Shown: positions 19,233 to 28,187, counted from the stretch's first letter. The stretch is 34,041 nucleotides of DNA from Blastococcus capsensis (GCF_030165005.1 NZ_JASNNW010000019.1:1-34041); one strand, 5' to 3'. Notes: generated from the sequence alone by a model not told the origin. Program-made: numbers and translations.

Positions 19233-20564
19233 GTGACCGTGCTCCGCCCACCGACCCGCAGCGCGCCGCCGCACCGGATCCACCCCGCGTGGTGGGTGGC
19301 CGCGGTGACCTTCCTGGCGTTGGTCGGCGCCGCGGCCTTCCGTGCGGTGCCCGGTGTGCTGATCGACCCGCTGCGCGAGGAGTTCGGCTGGTCGGTGTCG
19401 ACGATCTCGGCCGCCGTCGCGGTGAACATGGCGCTGTACGGGCTGACCGCGCCGTTCGCCGCGGCGCTGATGGAGCGCTTCGGCATCCGCCGGGTCGTGA
19501 TGTGCGCGCTGCTGGTGGTGGCGCTGGGCAGCGGCCTCACCGTCTTCATGACGACCAGCTGGCAGCTGGTCCTGCTGTGGGGTGTGCTGGTCGGGCTGGG
19601 TTCCGGGGCGATGGCGCTGTCGCTGGTGGCCACGGTCACCGGCCGCTGGTTCGTCGCCCGGCGCGGGCTCGTCTCGGGTGTCCTCACCGCCGGGGGCGCG
19701 GCCGGCCAGCTGGTATTCCTGCCGCTGGTGGCGTTCATCGACTCCGTGTGGGGCTGGCGGGCCGCGTCACTGGGGACGACGGCGGCCGCGCTCGCCGTCC
19801 TGCCGCTGGTGGCCTGGCTGCTCCGCGACCGGCCCCGCGACCTCGGCGTCACCCCGTACGGCGGGACGGGGGCCGACGACGTCGACCCGGTACGGGCGGG
19901 GGCAGCTCGCGCGGCGATGCGCGGCCTGGCCGAGGCGGCGCGCAGCCGGCCGTTCTGGCTGCTGGCGCTCGGCTTCTTCATCTGCGGCATGTCGACCAAC
20001 GGGCTGGTGCAGCCGCACTTCATCCCGGCTGCGCACGACCACGGCATGCCGGTGACGACGGCGGCCGGCCTGCTGGCCGTCGTCGGGATCTTCGACATCG
20101 CCGGCACCGTCCTCTCCGGCTGGCTGACCGACCGGATCGATCCGCGGGTGCTGCTGCTGGCCTACTACGGGCTGCGCGGCTTCTCGCTGTTCCTGCTGCC
20201 GCCGCTGTTCGGACCGGAGCTGCACGTCAGCATGATCGCGTTCATCGTGTTCTACGGCCTGGACTGGGTGGCCACCGTGCCGCCGACGCTCGCGCTGTGC
20301 CGGGAGCACTTCGGCGCCCGCGCGCCGGTCGTCTTCGGCTGGGTGTTCGCCTCCCACCAGCTCGGGTCGGCGGTCGCCGCGTTCGGCGGCGGGGTCATCC
20401 GCGACGTCACCGGCTCCTACGACCTGGCCTGGTCCCTCGCCGGCGGCCTGTGCATCGTCGCGGCCGCCGCGTCGATCTCCATCCGCCGGAACAGCACGCC
20501 GCGACCGGAGCCCGCCCTGCCGACGTCCCCGGAGCAGGCCGCGGCCGACGCCGCCCACGGCTGA
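19233..20564 (+). CDS. MFS transporter
   Basis: A 443-residue major facilitator with about twelve helices from residue 19 to 425. The conserved loop-2/3 region (MERFGIRRVVM), GLGSGAMALSLVATVTGRWF in helix 4-5 and GWLTDRIDPRVLL in the second half fit the family, with resemblance to oxalate/formate and monocarboxylate carriers. GTG 19233 is chosen; it has no ribosome site but CATGCT ends 6 nt upstream, suggesting a leaderless mRNA. The earlier frame from 19122 starts inside the stem-loop. It converges on the GMC/aldehyde dehydrogenase operon, so import of an alcohol or export of its acid is possible. The substrate is unknown. Confidence 0.9.
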   Translation: MTVLRPPTRSAPPHRIHPAWWVAAVTFLALVGAAAFRAVPGVLIDPLREEFGWSVSTISAAVAVNMALYGLTAPFAAALMERFGIRRVVMCALLVVALGSGLTVFMTTSWQLVLLWGVLVGLGSGAMALSLVATVTGRWFVARRGLVSGVLTAGGAAGQLVFLPLVAFIDSVWGWRAASLGTTAAALAVLPLVAWLLRDRPRDLGVTPYGGTGADDVDPVRAGAARAAMRGLAEAARSRPFWLLALGFFICGMSTNGLVQPHFIPAAHDHGMPVTTAAGLLAVVGIFDIAGTVLSGWLTDRIDPRVLLLAYYGLRGFSLFLLPPLFGPELHVSMIAFIVFYGLDWVATVPPTLALCREHFGARAPVVFGWVFASHQLGSAVAAFGGGVIRDVTGSYDLAWSLAGGLCIVAAAASISIRRNSTPRPEPALPTSPEQAAADAAHG

Positions 20565-20590
20565 GGGAACTTCCTGTACCGAAGGTCCCC
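20565..20590. repeat. Intergenic near-palindrome, copy B
   Basis: Shares ACTTCCTGTACCG exactly with 13890-13913, and has flanks GGGA and GAAGGTCCC close to that copy. The alternative fold GGTCCC-C-GGGACC overlaps its right end (20584-20596). Here it lies between convergent genes, where it could end transcription from both sides. Confidence 0.6.
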
Positions 20591-20600
20591 GGGACCGGGA

Positions 20601-22229
20601 TCAGTTCGTGGCGGCCAGGGGGGCGGCGGGGACGCGGCCGAGGATCAGGTCGGCCGCCCGCTCGGCGATCATGATGGTCGGCGCGTTGGTGTTGCCGCGC
20701 ACCAGCGTCGGCATCACCGAGGCGTCGACCACCCGCAGCCCCTCGACGCCGTGCACCCGCAGCTGCGGGTCGACGACGGACTGCTCGTCGGTGCCATCGG
20801 AGCGGCCCATCCGGCACGAGGACACCGGGTGGTACAGCGACTCGAGCGTCTCGCGCACCGACTGCCGCAGGGCGTCGCGCCCGTGCACGGCGCCGCCGGG
20901 GGACCACTCCTCGGCCAGCACGTCGGACAGCGGGGCGGCGCCGGCGATCTCCCGGGCCTGCTGCACCCCGGAGACCAGCGCGTCGAGGTCGCGGTCGTCG
21001 GTGAGGTAGCCGGCGTCGATGGCCGGCGCCCAGGTCGGGTCGGCCGAGTGCAGCCGCACCGAGCCGCGGGAGTGCACGTCCACCAGCACGACCGCCGCGG
21101 TGAAGGCGTCGACGTCGGGGTCGACCTCGGCCTGCTTCCAGAACTTGACCGGCAGGAAGTGCATCTGCAGGTCGGGTTCGGCCGGGTCCGGGGACGAGCG
21201 GGTGAACAGCCCGGCCTCGGCGAGGTTGGAGGTGAGCGGCCCGCGGCGGGTGCCGAACCACCGCGCGTAGCCCGACGGCGAGTCCCCGTGGGTGAGCGAC
21301 TTCCCCGACCGCACGTGCCAGATGAGCGGCACCAGCGGGTGGTCCTGCAGCCCGCTCCCGACCCCGGGCAGGTCGTGGACGACGCCGACGCCGACCTCGC
21401 GCAGATGCTGCGCCGGGCCGATGCCCGAGAGCATCAGCAGCTGCGGGGAGTTGACCGCACCACCGGAGAGCACCACCTCGCGGCCGGCCCGGACGGTGTG
21501 CAGCTTGCCGCCGCAGCGGAACTCCACGCCGGTCGCCCGGCCGTTCTCGACCAGCACCCGCGTGGCCGGCGCGCCGGTGCGGACGGTCAGGTTCGGCCGG
21601 TCCATGGCCGGGTGCAGGTAGGCGTCCGCGGCGGACCAGCGGCGGCCGCGCTTCTGCGTCACCTGGTACTGCCCGACGCCCTCCTGCGTGGCGCCGTTGA
21701 AGTCGGCGTTGCGGGGGTGGCCGGTGGCCACCGCCGCCTCCACGACCGCCGTCGTCCAGGGATGCGGCGAGCGGAGGTCCTCGACCCGGAGGGGGCCGCC
21801 CACGCCGTGCCACTCGTCCGCGCCGCGGGCGTTGTCCTCCATCCGCTTGAACAGCGGGAGCACCGAGTCGTAGGACCACGACGGGTCGCCGGTCAGCTCG
21901 GCCCACTCGTCGTAGTCGGCGCGCGCGCCGCGGATGTAGATCATCGCGTTGATCGACGACGAGCCGCCGAGCAGCTTGCCGCGCGGCCAGAACAGCTTCC
22001 GGCCGCCGAGACCGGGCTGCTCCTCGGTCGTGTAGTTCCAGTCGTGCCGGGTGCGCCAGACCTTGTAGAGCCCGGCGGGGATCTGGACCTCGAGGAGCTT
22101 GTCCGAGCCGCCGGCCTCCAGCAGGAGCACCCGCAGCGTCGGGTCCTCGGTCAGCCGGCCGGCCAGCGCGCAGCCGGCCGACCCGGCGCCGACGATGACG
22201 ACGTCGAACTCCCCGGTCACGGCGCTCAC
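20601..22229 (-). CDS. GMC-family FAD-dependent alcohol dehydrogenase
   Basis: A 542-residue glucose-methanol-choline oxidoreductase that oxidises an alcohol to an aldehyde using FAD. The FAD fold is FDVVIVGAGSAGCALAGRL near the start. The GMC signature is WPRGKLLGGSSSINAMIYIR, with the second signature GGAVNSPQLLMLSGIGP. The catalytic pair is His467 in LYHPVSSCRMG and Asn515 in GNTNAPT. GTG 22229 overlaps the stop of the aldehyde dehydrogenase gene as GTGA, so the two proteins are made together. It resembles choline dehydrogenases in length and motifs, but the absence of BetI/BetT-type neighbours leaves the substrate open; a long-chain, polyether or aromatic alcohol is equally possible. Confidence 0.93.
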   Translation of the reverse strand: MSAVTGEFDVVIVGAGSAGCALAGRLTEDPTLRVLLLEAGGSDKLLEVQIPAGLYKVWRTRHDWNYTTEEQPGLGGRKLFWPRGKLLGGSSSINAMIYIRGARADYDEWAELTGDPSWSYDSVLPLFKRMEDNARGADEWHGVGGPLRVEDLRSPHPWTTAVVEAAVATGHPRNADFNGATQEGVGQYQVTQKRGRRWSAADAYLHPAMDRPNLTVRTGAPATRVLVENGRATGVEFRCGGKLHTVRAGREVVLSGGAVNSPQLLMLSGIGPAQHLREVGVGVVHDLPGVGSGLQDHPLVPLIWHVRSGKSLTHGDSPSGYARWFGTRRGPLTSNLAEAGLFTRSSPDPAEPDLQMHFLPVKFWKQAEVDPDVDAFTAAVVLVDVHSRGSVRLHSADPTWAPAIDAGYLTDDRDLDALVSGVQQAREIAGAAPLSDVLAEEWSPGGAVHGRDALRQSVRETLESLYHPVSSCRMGRSDGTDEQSVVDPQLRVHGVEGLRVVDASVMPTLVRGNTNAPTIMIAERAADLILGRVPAAPLAATN

Positions 22230-23779
22230 CGGTGCCGCCCGTGGACCATGCCCATCACTCGCGCCAGGGCGTCGGCGGCCTTCTCGGGCCGTCCGAAGCT
22301 CATGAGGTTCACCGGCAGGGCCACGCGCTGCCGGGTGATCGCCTTGGCGCAAGTGAACTCCTTGAGCCCGTCCTCACCGTGGATCCGGCCGAAGCCGGAG
22401 TCGCCCACGCCGCCGAAGGGCAGGGCCGGCACGGAGGCGAAGGTGAGCACCGAGTTGATCGAGGTCATCCCGCTGCGCATCCGCCGCGCGAGATCCATCG
22501 CGCGGTCCTTGGACGGGGAGAAGACGGCGCCGGCCAGGCCGTAGCTCGTGGCGTTGGCCCGCTCGAGGGCCTCCTCGGCGTCGCGCACCCTGGTGATGGT
22601 GAGCGTCGGCCCGAAGGTCTCCTCCGTGATGGCGGAGGAGTCCTCGGGGACGTCGAGCAGCACGGTGGGGGCGACGTAACCCTCGGCCGGGATCGCGTCG
22701 GCGTAGCCGCCGCCGGTGACCACGCGGGCGCCCGCGGCGGTGGCCTCGGCCACGTGCCGCCGGACGACGTCGATCTGCGAGGACATCGTCATCGGGCCGT
22801 AGGTGGCCTCGTCGTCGGAGCCCGGCCGCAGCCCCTGCACCTGGGCGGTGACCTCGGCGACGAACCGGTCGTACACCGCGGAGGTGGCGTACACCCGCTC
22901 GATGCCGATGCAGGTCTGCCCGCCGTTGCTCATCGCGCCCCACACCGCTGCGTCGGCGGCGGCGGCCACGTCGGCGTCGTCGTCGACGATCATCGCGTCC
23001 TTGCCGCCGAGTTCCATGAGCACCGGGGTGAGGGTCTCCGCGCAGGTCGCCATGACCTTCCGGCCGGTGGCGGCCGAGCCGGTGAAGGCCAGCTTGTCCA
23101 CCGGCACCCGGCACAGCGCGGCCCCGGTCTCCCCGAACCCGGTGACCACCTGGAAGGCGTCGGCGGAGTCGGGGACGGCGGCCCGCCAGGCGGCGGCCAG
23201 CCAGGCCCCCACGGCCGGCGTGTGCTCCGAGGGCTTGAAGACGACGGCGTTGCCGGCGGCCAGCGCGTAGGCGATCGAGCCCATCGGCGTGAACACCGGG
23301 TAGTTCCACGGCCCGATGACGCCGATGACGCCGAGCGGCTGGTACTCCAGGTAGGCGGCGTGGTTCGCCGCGAGCATGCCCGAGGCGACCTTGCGCGGGC
23401 CGAGGGTCTTGCGGGCGTGGCCGGCGGCCCAGGCGAGGTGGTCGACGGCGAGGGTGATCTCCAGGATCGCGTCGGCGTGCGGCTTGCCGTTCTCGCGGTG
23501 CACGAGGTCGGCCAGCTCGTGCATGCGCCGGGCGAGGTAGCCGCGGTAGGCAGCCAGTCGCTGCTTGCGGCCGTCGAAGCCCAGCGCGGCCCACTGCCCG
23601 GCGGCGGCGCGGGCCCGCGCGACGGTCTCGCCGACGTCGGTCTCGTCGTGCACGGGGAAGACGCCGACGACCGCACCGGTGGCCGGCGCCGTCGACTCGA
23701 AGGTCCGGGTGGTGACGTGCCGGTCGACCGTGCCCGCGGCGGCGTCGTTGACCGTGTCCATCTGCTCGGCGAGCGACAT
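22226..23779 (-). CDS. NAD(P)-dependent aldehyde dehydrogenase
   Basis: A 517-residue aldehyde dehydrogenase that oxidises an aldehyde to an acid. Active-site residues are Asn159 (GPWNYPVF), Lys182 in FKPSEHTP, Glu256 (MELGGKD) and the nucleophile Cys290 (GGQTCIG). The C-terminal [15 protein letters not shown] motif is present. Start ATG 23779 is preferred over GTG 23788: TAACGT ends 7 nt before the ATG and there is no ribosome site, so translation is probably leaderless. It is first in a two-gene unit with the GMC dehydrogenase (GTGA overlap). The pair would turn an alcohol into an acid by way of the aldehyde, which this enzyme removes quickly. Confidence 0.94.
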   Translation of the reverse strand: MSLAEQMDTVNDAAAGTVDRHVTTRTFESTAPATGAVVGVFPVHDETDVGETVARARAAAGQWAALGFDGRKQRLAAYRGYLARRMHELADLVHRENGKPHADAILEITLAVDHLAWAAGHARKTLGPRKVASGMLAANHAAYLEYQPLGVIGVIGPWNYPVFTPMGSIAYALAAGNAVVFKPSEHTPAVGAWLAAAWRAAVPDSADAFQVVTGFGETGAALCRVPVDKLAFTGSAATGRKVMATCAETLTPVLMELGGKDAMIVDDDADVAAAADAAVWGAMSNGGQTCIGIERVYATSAVYDRFVAEVTAQVQGLRPGSDDEATYGPMTMSSQIDVVRRHVAEATAAGARVVTGGGYADAIPAEGYVAPTVLLDVPEDSSAITEETFGPTLTITRVRDAEEALERANATSYGLAGAVFSPSKDRAMDLARRMRSGMTSINSVLTFASVPALPFGGVGDSGFGRIHGEDGLKEFTCAKAITRQRVALPVNLMSFGRPEKAADALARVMGMVHGRHR

Positions 23780-23843
23780 GCGTCGCACGTTACCCGCGGG
23801 TCACACACACCGGGGCGGGAGTCGCCCGGCCGGGGACGGTGGG

Positions 23844-24023
23844 GTGCGCCGCACATGCGGGACGCGGTGCCCCGTGGACGTCGACTCTGGGACGGAGAAG
23901 GGCCTACGCGGGGCGGACGTCCGCACCACGGACCTCGACGGACGGGAGGACGACGTCCCCGAGCCGCCCTACGACCCCCCGGTCTGCAGCTCCGGCGAGC
24001 TCCGCACGGAGGGCGGCGGCTGA
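23844..24023 (+). CDS. Possible small acidic ORF (59 codons)
   Basis: A frame from GTG 23844 to TGA 24021 encodes an Asp/Glu/Gly-rich peptide with three cysteines, including [19 protein letters not shown]. The composition is more protein-like than the shadow frames around it. There is no ribosome site, no known domain, and an alternative GTG at 23874. It lies in the 250-bp gap upstream of the leftward aldehyde dehydrogenase. Chance is a real possibility. Confidence 0.2.
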   Translation: MRRTCGTRCPVDVDSGTEKGLRGADVRTTDLDGREDDVPEPPYDPPVCSSGELRTEGGG

Positions 24024-24029
24024 GCCGGC

Positions 24030-24464
24030 TCAGCCCTCGTCGACCGCCACCACGGCCCACGTGGTCTTCGTACCGGTTTCGGTGAACCAGCCGTGGGTGG
24101 CCGAGAGATCGGCGACCAGGTACAGGCCGAAACCGCCCAGGCCGGGGTCGCGGCCCTGCGCAGGGACGGGCGGCGCCTCGGCCTTGGCGTCCCGGACGGC
24201 GATCAGCCACGCGTGGTCGTTCCGGCCCAGGACCGCGGCGACCGGAGCGCCGCCGTGGCGCAGCGCGTTGGAGGTCAGCTCGTCGGCGATGAGCACCAGC
24301 CGCTCGGACCAGTGGTCGCGCTCGGGCCGGGCGACGGTGCGGCTGCCGGTCATGGAAGTGCGCAGCCGGGCGCGCAGCGCGGCGAGCTCGCTGAGTGAGC
24401 CGAGCTCCTGGCGCCAGACCTCGGCGAAGCCGCGCGGCGGGCGCGCGGACTGCCAGAGCGCCAC
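24030..24464 (-). CDS. RsbW-like ATP-binding protein (anti-sigma factor kinase type)
   Basis: A 144-residue protein of the HATPase_c_2 family used as anti-sigma factors or kinases in partner switching. The N box is [11 protein letters not shown] (62-72, with Glu62 and Asn66). The G1 region is VRDAKAE (90-96), with Asp92 but without the usual glycines, and the G2 region is [10 protein letters not shown] (108-117). Such weak G1 boxes are common in actinobacterial members. GTG 24464 has AAAGG 8 nt upstream; GTG 24470 is too close to it. No sigma gene is adjacent; a STAS protein at 25663 is on the other strand and could be its antagonist, by inference only. Confidence 0.85.
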   Translation of the reverse strand: MALWQSARPPRGFAEVWRQELGSLSELAALRARLRTSMTGSRTVARPERDHWSERLVLIADELTSNALRHGGAPVAAVLGRNDHAWLIAVRDAKAEAPPVPAQGRDPGLGGFGLYLVADLSATHGWFTETGTKTTWAVVAVDEG

Positions 24465-25084
24465 GCTCACCGCCTTTCGTCGCCGGCCGGCCGGGCCGGT
24501 TCGTTCCCGGCGGCACCCTGCCCGTTCCGCGGCGGCTCGAACCCTCGGCTCACCCGTAAGGAGGGACCGCCGCCGGCCGCCCGGCCTCCAGGGTCCGGAC
24601 ACGTGGCCGCCGGCCCGGCCGGGGAGTTCCCCGACCCGTTCGCACCGCTGCTGCGGCACGCTGTGCCGGCGGCCGATGACGTGGTCGGGTGACCGGTTCC
24701 GTCCCTCTTCGTTCCCTCGCAGGCTCGGGCGGGCCTCCGGACGGGCTGCTACGGACCCCAGCGCGGGGCGGCCATCGCCACCGGCGCGTGGCCGTGCGGA
24801 GAGGGGCGGCCGCCGGGGCTCCCGCCGGGGCGGGGGCTAGGCGAGCAGGACGTGACACGGGGTGCCTCCACGGGAGGTCGGCACGGGACCCGCCGGGCGT
24901 GCGGGCAGCACGGAGCCGGACGGGTGAGGGGAGCGGCGCCCGGAAGGGCGCGGATGGCGGGCACGCGCACGGGCGGCCCGCGGCAGATCAGCGCGGAGAG
25001 GAGCGGGGCGTCAGCAGGAACGCAGCCGCGGGGACATCCACATGTGGAGCACCGCAGGGGCGCCGCCCGGGGGTGTCGAGCGGA
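24465..25084. other. 620-bp stretch without a supported gene
   Basis: This is the longest gap in the window. A strong AAGGAGG (24557-24563) on the + strand has no start codon within 20 nt downstream. A short + frame ends at 24691 in natural-looking sequence (EFPDPFAPLLRHAVPAADDV). A tight hairpin GCGCCC-GGAA-GGGCGC (24936-24951) has a GNRA loop, and TCCACATGTGGA (25037-25048) is a 12-bp palindrome about 36 bp beyond the next gene's stop. Longer frames on both strands look non-coding. It may be a decayed gene or a regulatory RNA region; neither is shown. Confidence 0.4.
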
Positions 25085-25435
25085 TCAACGACCGGCGCCG
25101 TCGGCGCCCGGCGCGGTGCCCCCGGTCTTGCGCGCCTGCCGGGCCTTGGCCGCTTCCCAGCGCGCCCGGTCGCGGGCGCGGGCGTCGGCGCCGCGTTCCC
25201 ACTTCTCCTGACGGCGGCGGGCGCGGGCGTGCTCGCGGTCCTCGAAGGTCTCGTGCGCATCCCAGTTCCGGGCGGCCGCGCCCACGCCCACGGCGGTGAG
25301 CACCGCGATGGCGACGGCCGAGGCGACGATCGGGTCGAGCACCGCGAACGCTCCCGCGGCGACCGCCACCCCCACGAGCACCCCGACGACCAGGAACGCG
25401 GAGGGGCGGCGGGACGAGGAGCGCGACTCGGTCAC
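25085..25435 (-). CDS. Small membrane protein with charged helical tail
   Basis: A 116-residue protein with two membrane helices (about 12-32 and 36-54) and a very basic/acidic, probably helical tail (58-103, repeated Arg/Ala/Glu with several Trp). It resembles small actinobacterial membrane proteins of unknown function; I cannot name a family. GTG 25435 has no ribosome site, but GATACT on its strand (25442-25447) ends 6 nt upstream, so it is likely leaderless. The tail would face the cytoplasm if both ends are inside. Confidence 0.75.
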   Translation of the reverse strand: MTESRSSSRRPSAFLVVGVLVGVAVAAGAFAVLDPIVASAVAIAVLTAVGVGAAARNWDAHETFEDREHARARRRQEKWERGADARARDRARWEAAKARQARKTGGTAPGADGAGR

Positions 25436-25490
25436 CGGGCCAGTATCCGTCCGGCACCGCCGGCGCCCGAGGGACGCTGGTCACACGGCC

Positions 25491-25504
25491 GGGCCGATCG
25501 GCCC
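25491..25504. promoter_or_regulatory. Palindrome GGGCCGATCGGCCC
   Basis: A perfect 14-bp palindrome in the 227-bp divergent gap between the small membrane protein and the STAS gene. It could be an operator; in such GC-rich DNA chance is also plausible. Confidence 0.3.
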
Positions 25505-25662
25505 ACCGCCCCGGCCACCACCGGACAGGCCCCTTGCGCGCCGTACCCCCGGTGCCTACGGTCGGAGCAGCGGTTCAACAAGAGCCGCGACCCCAGTGCT
25601 GGTCGTCGTGCCGTTCGCGTCCCGCAGGCTCACTGGTCCGGACAGCGCCCGAGAGGCAACCC

Positions 25663-26061
25663 GTGACCGCTTCCTCCCTCGACTGCGTCCAGGCCGAGCC
25701 GGTGCTCACCGGCGTCGTGCCGAACCCGTCCGCACTCGTCACCCTCGCGGTGGCCGGCTCCGCCTCCCATCCGCAGCTGACGGTCACCGGCGAGGTCGAC
25801 TGCAGCTCCGCCCCCGAGGTCCGCGCCGTGCTCGACCAGCTGGTCGACGCCGCCCCCACCGAGATCGTCGTCGACCTCACCGGCGTGACCTTCCTCGACT
25901 CCGCCGGCCTGAGCACTCTCGCGGCCGCGCACCGGCGGGCGCTGGCCGCCGGCGGGCGGCTGCGCCTCCTGGCCGCCACCCGTGCGGTGATCCGGCCGCT
26001 CCAGATCACCGGCCTGTGGGATCTGCTGGATGGCCAGCAGGTCGACACGCTCGCCTGCTGA
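25663..26061 (+). CDS. STAS-domain anti-anti-sigma factor
   Basis: A 132-residue single STAS domain of the SpoIIAA/RsbV type, which frees a sigma factor by binding its anti-sigma kinase. A roughly 25-residue N-terminal extension precedes the fold; LTVTGEVDCSSAPEVRAVL (39-57) and the phospho-loop VTFLDSAGLSTL (75-86) are clear. Only Ser80 is kept at the two adjacent phosphorylation-loop positions, the next being Ala81. GTG 25663 has GAGAGG about 6 nt upstream; the longer frame from 25534 is not protein-like. A plausible partner is the RsbW-like protein 1.2 kb to the left on the opposite strand. Confidence 0.88.
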   Translation: MTASSLDCVQAEPVLTGVVPNPSALVTLAVAGSASHPQLTVTGEVDCSSAPEVRAVLDQLVDAAPTEIVVDLTGVTFLDSAGLSTLAAAHRRALAAGGRLRLLAATRAVIRPLQITGLWDLLDGQQVDTLAC

Positions 26062-26167
26062 CCCCGTCCGGGGGCGGGGTGGCCAGCGGCCGGGCCCGCC
26101 GGGCAGACTCGGACCCGCCACCCGGACCGAGCCGGACGCCGGCTGCCGACGAACGAGGAGGACCACC

Positions 26168-27379
26168 GTGCGCGAAGCGGTCATCTGCGAGCCCCTGCGG
26201 ACGCCGGTCGGCGGATTCGGGGGCTCGCTCCGCGACGTCCCCGTCCAGGAGCTGGCGGCCACGGTGATCCGGGCGCTGATCGAGCGCACCGGTCTGCCGC
26301 CCGAGTCGGTGGACGACGTCCTGCTCGGCCACTGCTACCCGACGATGGACGCGCCGGCGCTCGGCCGCGTCGCCGCGCTCGACGCCGGGCTGCCGGTGAC
26401 CGCCTCCGGCCTTCAGGTGGACCGGCGGTGCGGGTCGGGCCTGCAGGCGGTGGTGTACGCGGCCATGCAGGTGCAGTCGGGCACCTCCGACGTCGTCCTG
26501 GCCGGTGGTGCGGAGTCGATGAGCAACGCGCCCTTCTACTCGACCGCGATGCGCTGGGGGGTCAAGTCCGGCCCCGGAGTGCTCCTGGAGGACGGGCTGG
26601 CCCGCGGCCGGGTCACCGCCGGCGGGCAGCACCACCCGGTGCCCGGCGGGATGCTCGAGACCGCGGAGAACCTGCGGCGCGAGTACAAGATCGGCCGCGA
26701 GGAGCAGGACGAGTACGCCGTCCGCAGCCACCAGCGCGCCGCCGCCGCCACGGCCGAGGGCCGGTTCGCCGACGAGATCGTGCCGGTGACGGTGAAGAGC
26801 CGGAAGGCCGAGACCGTCGTCGACCGCGACGAGCACATCCGCCCCGACTCCTCGGTGGAGACCCTCGGCAAGCTGCGCCCGATCCTGGGCAGGAACGACC
26901 CCGACGCCACGGTCACCGCAGGCAACGCCTCCGGCCAGAACGACGGCGCCGCGGTCGCGATCGTCACCCACCCGGAGAAGGCCGCCGAGCTCGGGCTGCG
27001 CCCGCTGGCGCGCCTGGTCTCCTTCGGCGTCGGCGGCGTGCCCCCGAAGACCATGGGCATCGGCCCGGTGCCGGCGACGGCCAAGGCGCTGGCCCTGGCC
27101 GACGTGAAGCTCGCCGACGTCGACCTGATCGAGCTCAACGAGGCGTTCGCCAGCCAGGTGCTGGCCGTGGCCCGCGAGTGGGGCTTCACCGACGCCGACT
27201 GGGAACGGACCAACGTCAACGGCTCGGGCATCTCGCTGGGTCACCCGGTGGGCGCGACCGGCGGCCGCATCCTCGCCACGCTGCTGCGCGAGATGGACCG
27301 CCGCGACGCCCGCTACGGGCTGGAGACCATGTGCATCGGCGGCGGGCAGGGGCTCGCCGCGTTGTTCGAGCGCGTCTGA
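26168..27379 (+). CDS. Thiolase (acetyl-CoA acyltransferase)
   Basis: A 403-residue thiolase that cleaves or condenses acyl-CoA thioesters in the cytoplasm. Catalytic residues are Cys88 in VDRRCGSGLQA, His359 in GISLGHPVGATGGR and Cys389 in MCIGGGQG; ELNEAFASQ is also typical. Length fits the acetyl-CoA acetyltransferase group. GAGGAGG lies 6 nt before GTG 26168. A short-chain reductase gene follows after 37 bp. The pair could make 3-hydroxyacyl-CoA (polyhydroxyalkanoate-type) or work in fatty-acid or side-chain degradation; no synthase or acyl-CoA dehydrogenase gene is near to decide. Confidence 0.95.
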   Translation: MREAVICEPLRTPVGGFGGSLRDVPVQELAATVIRALIERTGLPPESVDDVLLGHCYPTMDAPALGRVAALDAGLPVTASGLQVDRRCGSGLQAVVYAAMQVQSGTSDVVLAGGAESMSNAPFYSTAMRWGVKSGPGVLLEDGLARGRVTAGGQHHPVPGGMLETAENLRREYKIGREEQDEYAVRSHQRAAAATAEGRFADEIVPVTVKSRKAETVVDRDEHIRPDSSVETLGKLRPILGRNDPDATVTAGNASGQNDGAAVAIVTHPEKAAELGLRPLARLVSFGVGGVPPKTMGIGPVPATAKALALADVKLADVDLIELNEAFASQVLAVAREWGFTDADWERTNVNGSGISLGHPVGATGGRILATLLREMDRRDARYGLETMCIGGGQGLAALFERV

Positions 27380-27416
27380 AGGCCCTGACCCGCCCCCACC
27401 ATCAGAGGAGTTCCGC

Positions 27417-28184
27417 ATGTCCGAGCCCACCGGAAACCCCCGCGTCGCGATCGTCACCGGCGCCGCCCGCGGCATCGGCGCCGCCACTGCGCAGCGGCTG
27501 GCGCAGGACGGCTTCGCCGTCGCGGTGATCGACCTGAAGGAGGACGACGCCCGCGGGACGGTCGAGGCCATCGAGGCCGCCGGTGGGCGGGCGCTCGCCG
27601 TGGGGGCCGACGTCGGTGACGCCGAGCAGGTGCAGGCCGCCGTCGACCGCATCGCCGCGGAGCTGGGCCCGCCGGTGGTGCTGGTCAACAACGCCGGCGT
27701 CACCCGCGACAACATGCTGTTCAAGATGAGCGACGCCGACTGGGACGTGGTCATGCACGTGCACCTGCGCGGCTCGTTCCTCATGACCCGCGCGGCGCAG
27801 AAGCACATGATCGACCAGAAGTGGGGTCGGATCGTGAACCTGTCCAGCACCTCCGCGCTGGGCAACCGCGGGCAGGCCAACTACGCGACGGCCAAGGCCG
27901 GCCTGCAGGGCTTCACCAAGACCCTCGCCATCGAGCTGGGCAAGTTCGGCGTCACGGCGAACTCGATCGCGCCGGGGTTCATCGTCACCGACATGACCAA
28001 GGCGACCGCGGCCCGGATCGGCGAGGAGTGGGAGCCGTACGTGGCCAAGCGTGCGGCGGCGATCCCGGTGGCCCGCGCCGGCCAGCCGGAGGACATCGCG
28101 CACACCGTCTCGTTCCTGGTGAGCGAGGGGGCCGGGTTCGTCTCCGGCCAGGTCATCTACGTCGCCGGCGGCCCCCGCACCTGA
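27417..28184 (+). CDS. SDR-family 3-oxoacyl reductase
   Basis: A 255-residue short-chain dehydrogenase/reductase, FabG/acetoacetyl-CoA reductase-like, using NAD(P)H. Cofactor motif TGAARGIG (14-21), NNAG (91-94), and catalytic Ser143, Tyr156 and Lys160 (NYATAKAG) are present. The C-terminal segment GFVSGQVIYVAGG is standard. AGAGGAG lies 6 nt before the ATG. It is co-transcribed with the thiolase and so probably reduces the 3-ketoacyl-CoA made by it, or the reverse. A bidirectional hairpin follows its stop. Confidence 0.94.
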   Translation: MSEPTGNPRVAIVTGAARGIGAATAQRLAQDGFAVAVIDLKEDDARGTVEAIEAAGGRALAVGADVGDAEQVQAAVDRIAAELGPPVVLVNNAGVTRDNMLFKMSDADWDVVMHVHLRGSFLMTRAAQKHMIDQKWGRIVNLSSTSALGNRGQANYATAKAGLQGFTKTLAIELGKFGVTANSIAPGFIVTDMTKATAARIGEEWEPYVAKRAAAIPVARAGQPEDIAHTVSFLVSEGAGFVSGQVIYVAGGPRT

Positions 28185-28187
28185 AAG

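Noticed and set aside
20601..23779. Naming the GMC/aldehyde dehydrogenase pair betA-betB
   Set aside because: Family similarity alone does not fix choline as substrate and no choline transporter or BetI regulator is present.
26168..28184. Naming the thiolase/SDR pair phaA-phaB
   Set aside because: No polymer synthase, phasin or PhaR is nearby and both enzyme families have many other roles.
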